Positions 55,372 to 64,000 of a stretch of 64,000 nt of DNA are shown here, in pieces. This DNA is from Xylaria sp. FL1777 (taxonomy: Eukaryota > Ascomycota > Sordariomycetes > Xylariales > Xylariaceae). The notes under the pieces are model-generated. The model did not search any database. It was not told the origin of the DNA and worked only from the letters and a program-made list of their open reading frames with translations. The translations under genes and the position numbers were made by a program. Numbering within the stretch: the first letter of the stretch is position 1; every line of letters starts with the position of its first letter. The stretch lies in assembly GCA_022578965.1 (NCBI GenBank), contig MU400530.1, positions 124,001-188,000 of the forward strand, in the 5' to 3' direction.

Positions 55372-58300
55372 TCATGCCTGGACCTCTTCTCCATTCTCCA
55401 TTGTCGTAGTAGCATCGTTATTGTTAGCTTCCTCTCCTATCGGATTATCCGGTACGATGCCATTCATACGCTCCCATACTTCTTTTCTAATGCGATCGTC
55501 CTTAGCCTTTCTTGCCCTCTCCACTTCCTCAAAACCACCGCTCTTCTTTAATTTGCCTTCTTGCACGAAATTGGCTAATTCTTTCTTCATTGGGTTATCT
55601 TTTCGACTCTCAAGTTCCTTCTGTCGAAGCTTCTCAGCGCGCTCGATGGCCTCGAGACGGTCTTCGTGATTGGGTTGGAGTGCCCGCACTTCGCCCAGGA
55701 CGCCTTCTTTTGCAGCCGTCTGGTCAGCGCTATTGCCAAGATTTTGTAGACCTCTGGAAAATTGTCTCGCCGTTGGGGTATTTTCCTTCATCTGCTCCTT
55801 TGTTGCTTGTTCCACTAGCGTGAATGTCTCTGTCGCTTTCTCGAGATCATCCTTTAAGTCAATCATTAGGTCTTCCATCAATTTCAGTTCATCACGTCCT
55901 TGGCAAACTTCTTCCAGTTCCTTCTCCCAAATCTTCGTCCAGACAGGCTTCTCGCGTTTCATATAATCCTCCATCTTCTTGAGCTCCTTAGTCAAGAGCT
56001 GGATATCCTTGGATACGCCTTCGAGTTGGCGAGGTAAGGGTCGAACACCGCGATTAACGACATCTTTCCGTAAATCCTCGACAAGATCTTGAAGATCGTC
56101 AACTTTAGTGACGAGTCGATCGGAGTCTGAGTTGAGCTGTTTTCGGCCCTTTATAACATAACTATACCCTGTGTCACCTTCGGTATTAGGCACAGCTGCC
56201 TTGATAGCTGCGACTTTGACGTTGGCCGCCTTGCTCCGAAGCGAAGACATGGAGCTTTGGATTTCAGTCTGGAAATTAGAGTACGTCTGACGCAATATTG
56301 CGAGATCACGTCGTAGACTCTGCAATTCCCTGAGCTGGTTGGGGTTAAGTTTGGCTCCTATACCTTGACCACTGATTCTAGCGCTATCGACGGCAACAGG
56401 TGGTGCTGCTGCCATACGTGCCATTTCTTTGGCTGTTTCTAATTGCCTGTCTGATACTTGCTGTAGGGCCGCCGCTTGATCGGTGACATTCTGTCGGACT
56501 TCATCCATCGTTTTCTTGAGGGTACCTAGGCCTTCGTCGATGTGCCTTTTCACCTCGTCGAGGGGCTCAATGTTAAGAGCTAGTACTGTACGGTCTTTAA
56601 TGTCTGATAGATCTTCAAGCTCATGCCGTACACCAGAAACCGGATCTTGGATGTATATCTCAGGTAAATCAGTTCCATTTAAGGCAGTGTTCCAAGAAAA
56701 TTTCTCGATAAAAGCAAGTTGAAGGCGCCCAATCGTCAACCCGGTATAACCTTCTGGTAGAACGAATTTCTTCACTTTGGACTTGTATTGTAAGAAAAGA
56801 GTCAACTCTTTATCTAGCGGGGGAGACTGGTCCTGAGTGAATTCTCTATGCTCCTTATTGCTAGGTGTTTCAGGACGCTGTGTCGGTTCCTTAGAGAAGT
56901 TAACCTTCGGCTTGGCCTCGTCAGGTGATTCTGGGCCATTAATCGCAAACGCATCCTGCAATGGCCCCGATATTGTGGCACTTGGCCGGTATTTCTCATC
57001 AGGCGATCGGGCGGGTGAAGCCTCCCGAGGAGGTGGTAAATCGGCCGCGGTGGTTTCTTCTGATATCTCGCTAGGGACACGAACAGGGGAGCTTTCAAAC
57101 ACGCTTTTAGACTGGTTAGATGCATTGCGATTGTGGCGCATAGCTTCTCGAACTTGTACTGCTCGCATCGACTCTCGAACTTCAGCACGTCCTCGATTAG
57201 GCATCGGCGTATTCTGTGAAGGGAGCATAGGCACGCCATTAGTTGGCGCCCCAAGGTGTTTGGATATTTGATAGGCTGAGTATCTTCGAGATGCCCTCCT
57301 CTCGAGGTCCTTTCCTCTCTGAAGAGCAGCAAGGGCACTCTGTTGCGATTTAGGTGGTGGCGGAGGTGGAGGGAAAGAATCGATATCAATACTGCCCTTG
57401 GATGGGCCTGCTGGTATTGTTTCATCTCCAGGATATGGAGGCAACACGGGGATATTCTGCATCGTATTGCTAGAGAGAGATGACATATCTGACGTCAGTG
57501 AAGCTTGTGATTGCTCTCGCTGAAATCGTCGGTTTGGGGACGTGTCAGCACCAAACGGAGCTGCACCATTCCCACCCGCCCGGCCACCACCACCATCTCT
57601 CTGTGCTGCATTGTCATATCCATTCTCGAGGCCTTCATCCAAGAGGGTTGTAAGGCCAGTGCCATTGCTTCCAACGGTACTGGTGCTCATGGTGCGGGAA
57701 GCCATGCTGTTATCTTCGGGCGAACCACCGTCCTTTTCCTTAGACTGCCGCTGTCTGAGCTTCTGCTGCTTCCTCTTCAAACCGTGTAGAAGATTGATTA
57801 TTATGTCGCGTATACGGGGTAGGTACTTCTCCAGACTTTCTGTGCTCGCCTCTTGGCTCAAGGTCGCCTCGAGGATGTGTCGTAGCGACTCGGGCACGTT
57901 TCCAAGATCCGACGTATCTACGTTGATGGCAGTGAAAGCCCGACAGGCCATGTTGAACTCGTATCCCAATCGCACGTAAACATCCGACACCTGGGTATCC
58001 GTAGCAGCACCTCGGGACCACTGTGTCAGGGTTTCTAGAAGCTGTTTCGTGGCAACGAGTAGGTGTGTGACGCTTTTTTCTATCTGCGAGAGGGGCATGC
58101 TCGAGCCATTTGATTGCTGGGGGGATGGCCTGGTTAGCAGAAGGGTTACTGTAGAGGGGAGAAACAACAGGTAGAAACAATCAATCATAAGAACGAACTA
58201 GGCCGCCAGTGCTTATTGCTGGGGGGGCATTCGCATGCTCAGGGCAACGCAGTAATTCACAGGGCGGGAAAGATCAATAAACACAACAAAGTGGGTGGCT

Positions 58301-58500
58301 CCGATGTGGCTCTGGCATAGACTCACATTCCGCCTTGAACCACCTCCACTACCTCCAGCGGATCTACTCGAAGCCGTCGACGAGCGCGGCTGTATTGTTG
58401 CCGGTGACATGGTCCGTACGGGGACATTCGACGGACCGCCATCAGGCCCGGGAGACCGTCGTTGCAGCGTGCGCTGCGACGAAGTGTTCGGCGCCTGCAT
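55372..58500 (-). CDS. BUD6: Actin-interacting protein 3 / Bud6 (polarity factor)
   Basis: Two exons on the minus strand, 58500-58327 and 58116-55372, give 972 aa. The first exon encodes a Ser/Pro/Gly-rich N-terminus. The Aip3 N-terminal region follows (SSMPLSQIEKSVTHLLVATK, QWSRGAATDTQVSDVYVRLG, FNMACRAFTAINVDTSDL). A long disordered stretch with poly-Pro comes next, then the coiled-coil core: LTLFLQYKSKVKKFVLPEGY, LQLAFIEKFSWNT, GLGTLKKTMDEVRQNVTDQA, LRRDLAILRQTYSNFQTEIQ and MEDYMKREKPVWTKIWEKEL. Bud6 binds actin and activates formins at the bud neck or hyphal tip, supporting actin-cable assembly. The splice AAT|CAA is in phase. The exon-1 start is inferred as the first ATG in the open frame; exon 2 could extend 72 bases upstream if exon 1 were wrong. 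Confidence 0.93.
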
Positions 58501-58631
58501 ATCGACGTGGATTTCCAGCTCTCGCCCTCACGCTCGCCTGCTCTGCTCTTCTATCTATGCACTCGTGCTATTATCTCTCCCCCTTCTCTTCTCTACCTAT
58601 GCGACTGCGACTGTAACTAGCCACTAGGTTT

Positions 58632-59058
58632 ATGTATATATATCCTAAAATCGTGTGCTTCGGTGACGACCGGCTCGTATTCGACGAATCGTGGGAAATC
58701 AGTGGAGTTATGTGCGCTATTGGAGGGATTCAAGATGCTGGGAAAAGCAGCAAGGTCTACGGCAGCAATAACGATGATAGTGAAGCAGAAAGCGTAATTT
58801 TAGACGATGAAGTGGAATTAGCAGGACAAGAGTGCGAGCACTAGGACAGACGTCGCATATGATGAGGATGACAACCCTAATACCTCGGATGATGGGACAA
58901 CGGCGACAATGCTGAAGCGCGACGTCGAAAAGCAGAACAGCCTATTCCGTGCGGGTGTTCGCGCTAGTCCTAGAATGGCCAAGTCACCATCCGCGACAGG
59001 AGCAAGGAGGAAGTTTTGGAGGGAGACACCTGAGGAGGGGGTTGACACGGATAGGCAG
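58632..59058 (+). pseudogene. Unrecognised gene or gene fragment with a frame break
   Basis: Two coding-like pieces lie in different frames. Frame one to 58841 carries GKSSKVYGSNNDDSEAES and an acidic run (VILDDEVELAGQE). Frame two from 58834 to 59058 carries MLKRDVEKQNSLFRAG, VRASPRMAKSPSATGARRKF and WRETPEEGVD, ending at a GTACGT donor. Skipping one base near 58833 joins them. A further in-phase exon may start at 59346 (APYTPQLFPGLTRAYLGQYP). The pattern (acidic low-complexity N-terminus, then Ser/Arg-rich) looks like a real fungal protein, but I cannot name it. The single-base break may be a mutation, an assembly error or an overlooked intron. Confidence 0.4.
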
Positions 59059-62000
59059 GTACGTTACGTACGTACCTCTACCTAAGTCTAGGTACCTTAA
59101 GTAGATAGGTAGGTTAGGTAAGTAAGGAAAGTCTTCTACCATTCTCCCTGACATCAATACTATGGGCCATCTGGATAACTAGGTACCTAGTCCAAGTACT
59201 TAGATATGCAGAGGTATAGATATATAAATAGTTAGATAGAGGTAGATAGATGCCTACATGCTGTAACCAAGTGCCTCTGCTCTCGTCCACACGTTGCCCT
59301 ATCGTCAATTACTTATTGTTTATTATCCACATTGTGCTGCTTCAGGCACCGTACACACCACAGCTCTTCCCCGGACTAACCCGGGCTTACCTGGGCCAGT
59401 ACCCCTACACTATGCGTAAGTACAGAGCCTAAGATGGACTGTGCGTGGTTCGGTCCCCTTTGTCCTTGATGAGACCGTAACCAACCGTCCGAAGCCACTA
59501 AAACAATGTTTCACAGCTTGCAGTACCTAACGTGTTATTTTAGGGTACTTACGTCAACTGACCTGATAACTGTAGACACCTTGTCGAAACATTACTCCAA
59601 CGTCCCGTATCAATGCGCTCTTCCCCAGGACCCTACTGCTGGCTGCAACTCTGCATTTCGTTTTGAAGACCTGTCAACCCTTGCGCCAATAGAGATCTTG
59701 TCCCGCACCAGAGCATGAACGACAAGAGCCACTAAAGAAGCTGACAGACAGCGTCAAAACGGGGAATACGACTAAAAACCCGTCGCAGCGATAGGGTAAT
59801 CTCGTGAGAAAACACTTGAGTAGAAACACGACCACACTAGTCTAGATATTCGTATCTCGTATAGCGCCGAACGAGTCTCGATGATAGTTAGCACATTATT
59901 AGATTTTGAATACCTACCTAGGTCTGTCTATATCCTAGATTTGAGGGCTAGAGATATACAAGAAAGAGGATAAAAGCTTTACCGGCATGGCCACCATATC
60001 CGATTGTTGCCTCACGTAAATATCATTGGCTCTCGTAGATCATCATCGTCCGCTTTGACTTCCCCCTCCTTATAACATCATATACCTGAGGAACAATGAT
60101 GCCTAGTTATTGCTATCTCTGGCGCTAGACCGATAGGCTATATGCTGGTCCCTATATTGACTCCTCTTAACGCTCTTATCACCATTTGCAAATACCATAC
60201 CCTTCCTCACCTTCCTTCGCAATGATGGCAGCGTTCTTAATCCAGATGTGTTCACGCACGCTAGGGCAGCATCAAAGTCGGTTTTCAGCACGATTCGCCC
60301 GGAATACCGCGAAGATGTGCAGCACGGTTAAGAAGTCCCTTGCCAAGGAGATACGTGATTGGCGACCTGCGACTACACTGCGATAGGCTATCGAGAAGTT
60401 TAAAGTCCATTCTCCATCATTAACTATACGATACATACATACTACCACTTACCGGTAGTTAGTATTAGATATTAGACCCACACACGAGACCAACATCGGA
60501 GACGTGGGTGCCCACCTGGGGCTAGACATAGTAGGTGATGCATAACCCCTCCTCGGGCCACTGCCGGCGCCGTCGATGGGGAATATGGACTTGATGGCCT
60601 GAATAAGTGCGCATTGAGACATTCGAAAAGAGATGCCCTTGTGTAGGGAACTGCTCCAGTGGCAATCGGCAAAAGCCACAGAGCCATGGTTGAGAGACCC
60701 GGGGCGATTCTTTATAAGGTGCTGGCTGACGTCTCGTGCGAAACCGTTATTGTCAAACCTCTTCCGGCCGCGCTGGTACAGTTGTGGTTTTTCATATGGT
60801 CTCAATGACGCAAGGGCTCGTTAGCCTAACAATTGGTTTCGGCCAACATGAGTATTCATCACATCCCGTTTCGCAATACGCCATTTGTCATGACATTGAT
60901 GTCTGTCATGCATGATGTAAGCCTCATAAACTGTACCACGATATCAAATGGGTTTCAATATACGTTCGCCTTGGCTGGGTGGTAGAGTCGAAGGCGAAAA
61001 AGCGGAAACCGTTATTCTCTGGGCGTTCGTGAACGCAGGCATAACAGTGGTTCAACTACTATTCAAGTTATATGTAACCCGTTGCTGACCTTAATGCAAA
61101 AAATAGCTCGGTGCCGAAGATACGTATGCGTAAAGATGCAGCACGCCCGCCAATGGCCGTCATACTACCTGAGTTCTGAATGGAGAGAGCCACTCCTTGA
61201 TGACGGATAAGACAACAAATCTATTTTCGACCACAGAATACGGAGTAAGCAGGTCACTGATAAGCCAAACTGGGCACCTGGAAAGCCTACTACTCTACTA
61301 CTCAGTAGGTAATCATAGGTTTTAGTGAGTAACATGTAACGGGGTTAGAAGTGGTAATATCAGTTGAGCAAGGCGCAGAGTTCGCGTTCGCATACAGTAT
61401 CTGGATGATCTTATATTACTCTTGTCGCAGACTTCAAGGAAAGGCCACGAGCAAATGTAGCAACGCTGAACACATGAAGCTCATTTTTGACAAATCGGTA
61501 CCCTTAGGAAGCCTACCTCTAGCCCCATCGTGGTAATGGGCGGCATGGTACTTATCATCCGTTGTTGGCGTTGGAACGGCCCGTACCTGTCTCGGGGCCA
61601 TCTGGATGAGCCTCATTTGCCCATGTCCGCAGCGTCGTAGACGAATGAACGGAAATTAAAAGAAGAGGAAATAGAACCTAGAAAGCCATGCTACCTAAGA
61701 CTGGGTCGCGATCGTTATTGGGGAAATGCCATACCCATTGGCGCTTTTGTTTTTTTCAGGCCGCTTTCTTTTTCTCTTGGTAGCACACTTGGAGGTACAC
61801 AGCAACAGGTAGGTATGTTTCCATGCCACTTCGCGTCAACCAATGCACTATCTATCCTCCCTCTCGGTTACCTCTCAGCTACTAACCGTACTGTGCATAC
61901 TTAAGTCTCCAACGGGATCGGCTTGCCCGTCGTTTTTGTTCACCTGAGATGTTGCTTTCCCCGAAGACCTCGGGCCAGCTTCGTGTAAAAAGACCAAACG

Positions 62001-64000
62001 CGGTTGTGATGCAAGGGAAACCTCCTGTTTCTCGGCAAAACGATCTTTCGTACCACTTAGCCGAAAATGTATACCGCGCTATTATTGTTTTCCGGGTTTC
62101 AAGCCTAACGTTTCATAAGAGCTAGCTAAAATCCACTATTGATCCAGCCCCCCGCATCAAACACCAAACTTTAGGCAAGGCACGTTAGATAAGTACCTAC
62201 CTAACCTATTTAGTAACGGTGCTAGACTATGTACCTAACCTACCTAGTAGGTATAGCCTGAAAATAAGGCTAGACCTTCTTTTGATACTGTATACTGCGT
62301 ATGCTAGATCTACCAGTATGTTATTGTCAATGTTTCCATGATGATGTGATGATGGGCCTCGTTTAACCGGCAAGTGGGGCAAAGTATTAATTATATTTAT
62401 TTACAGGACCGCCCGGCGAGAGCTACTATTCTGGTAGGTTTAACGTCGTCTTTCAATACTAAAATATCGATTCCCACTCTTTCCTATGAAGCTTGTAAAC
62501 GCTGCATGTCAAGGCAATAAATTCATCAGAGCGCTTTCGGTGAAGGGAACATAATTGGAAAGCCCTATGTCTAGTTACTAGGTAAGTAAGCCTTATTCCC
62601 ATGGACTTTTCGAAATAGTCGGAGATGCCTAAGGAGGTACCTATTGCAGCGGGCGGCTATGCAAATGCACGAGAGAGCCTCGTTTTTGTTCCAGCACCGC
62701 CCCAAGGTCGATAATTCTAAAAGTAACCCTGGTGGACAGACCTGTCGAGGCGGCGCAAGCATCCGTATCAATTCGATGCTTATCTGAAAGGATGCGAGAG
62801 GTGTCAATTGTGAACCCGAAGGCCTGCCGTTACCGGGCTGGAGCTGGCGGCGGCTTTTCGGTCTGAGCGACTAAATTTGTGTCGCACGAGTGGAGTTGTA
62901 GAGGTCGTACATCTGACGTGTATTGTGTTCCAGGTTGCTTCTGACTGGGGTTGCGTGAATAGATCGCTAATCTCTGAAGATGTTGCTTTAAGAAGGCCAA
63001 ACTGTAATTAGCTAAAGGGATAATAGGTAAGGCGATGTTGCTTTACGTGTGATTAGGCATTTAAGCTATAGGATGACAATGTCAACTTAGGCTTAGGGTT
63101 TGACTTGTGAACCTGACAATATGAACCTTCCTCGGGATCCGCCTAGATACCTGTTTGTGAGTATCTCAATCGAGAAATTGATATATCGAAAAATATTGAA
63201 GGGTACAAACATATGATCTGCTAGGGGTTAACTAGCATAAATTTTGTATTGGGACAAACTGCGGGCAGCTTTGTTTCTCTAAGTACAAACTCTCTCATTT
63301 TCGACAACAATCTACTGCCATTTGAATAGCGGTATTAGCTTCTAGTTATCGTTGGAATGTTCCAAGTTACCTCACCTTATCAAGGCGACTAGGTTGATAT
63401 TGTATACAACTGTACCTGATACGACTCTCTGACTGTACATGTCTACAGCTGTATATATGCTTACTATATATACATGCCTACCTTTGATATTCTATGCCAT
63501 ACGTAAATCGGGAAGATATCTATGTCACTGTACCACCAACGGGAGTTATCTCGACCAGTCTACACTCTTTGTTCTAGATAAGTCCAGTACAACACGACCC
63601 TGTTGGGTTGTCACGAGGCCTGTGGTTTGTCCCTCAAAAGGAGGTAGCCATCCAAAATTTCCCTGGAGTAGTATAAAGTACCAAAATACAAGCCGATGAT
63701 TATGCTCATAGAAGCCACTCCTATAATTACCTTACTTACACTGCACTTATACTTTGACGATGCATTGCCTCGGAACTCGGTGAGCGCTAAGTTAACCTTG
63801 GCGTTTTGCAAGGAGTATAGTAGTATACTGAAATTTGTGGAAGTCAAAGACGTTCACAGTCATATGGGATGATGGGCTAAGTAGCTACTGATAACCTTTT
63901 AGGAATAGTAGAAAAAAGGTAAATTGAGGCAAGTACCATGAAACGATGATACGTGACACGATGAAGATAATCAACCATAATAATTCCTACGCAGTACTTA
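59059..64000. other. Gene-poor region, no confident gene
   Basis: Apart from the possible exon near 59346-59420, no coding family is seen over ~4.9 kb. The region is rich in TAGGTA/TACCTA motifs (59060-59230, 62190-62265), and small frames on both strands are not protein-like. Confidence 0.5.

Noticed and set aside
60449..60824. 118-codon minus-strand frame
   Set aside because: No family resemblance and no protein-like pattern.
1..64000. CRISPR array, prophage or bacterial operon structures
   Set aside because: Spliceosomal introns and fungal gene families throughout; no regularly spaced short repeats were seen.

Overview
The window is nuclear DNA of a filamentous ascomycete (Pezizomycotina, probably a Sordariomycete). 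The genes carry short GT-AG introns of about 50-150 bp. The gene set is fungal: SAGA subunit Spt20 with poly-Q, Bud6/Aip3, Atg27, a Jen-type carboxylate permease, a Zn-cluster-less fungal transcription factor, a sterigmatocystin-type O-methyltransferase and a fungal CE1 esterase. One AT-rich block looks like repeat-induced point mutation (RIP). Placement below the subphylum is inference. Most genes were rebuilt exon by exon; exon limits are in the evidence fields.

Layout. 1-7.1 kb: a conserved fungal protein (1685-3471), a small conserved membrane protein (4120-4664), the AP-3 sigma subunit (minus, 4889-5563) and, divergent from it, a bZIP factor (6204-7086) whose reading frame is broken near its 5' end. 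8.5-11.9 kb: a decayed leucyl-tRNA synthetase copy, split by a 1345-bp AT-rich palindromic element with TA target duplication (9757-11101). 13.1-18.0 kb: an eight-finger C2H2 protein, a possible small basic protein and an APH-fold kinase-like protein. 19.2-24.4 kb (minus): a UCH-type deubiquitinase, coproporphyrinogen III oxidase and Atg27. 27.3-31.0 kb: an O-methyltransferase plus gene relics between two ~304-bp direct repeats. 31.9-35.0 kb: Spt20 (minus). 35.0-41.3 kb is gene-poor, with relics. 41.3-45.9 kb (minus): Dph3, a short-chain dehydrogenase and a fungal transcription factor. 46.7-49.0 kb: a peroxisomal ABCD half transporter, followed by tRNA-Ala(AGC) with a second T-arm fragment behind it. 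50.4-54.5 kb: the Jen-type transporter and a secreted acetylxylan esterase. 55.4-58.5 kb: Bud6 (minus). 58.6-64 kb: one uncertain, frame-broken gene and otherwise nothing recognisable.

The genes do not form one pathway. They are housekeeping functions (vesicle traffic, autophagy, haem synthesis, diphthamide, polarity, SAGA, peroxisomal import) interleaved with accessory genes (O-methyltransferase, SDR, esterase, permease, APH, zinc-finger). The accessory and repeat-rich parts lie at about 8-16, 25-31, 35-41 and 59-64 kb. I found no complete new multi-gene system. The strongest unusual objects are the palindromic element inside the synthetase relic, the frame break in the bZIP gene, and the direct repeats around the O-methyltransferase.
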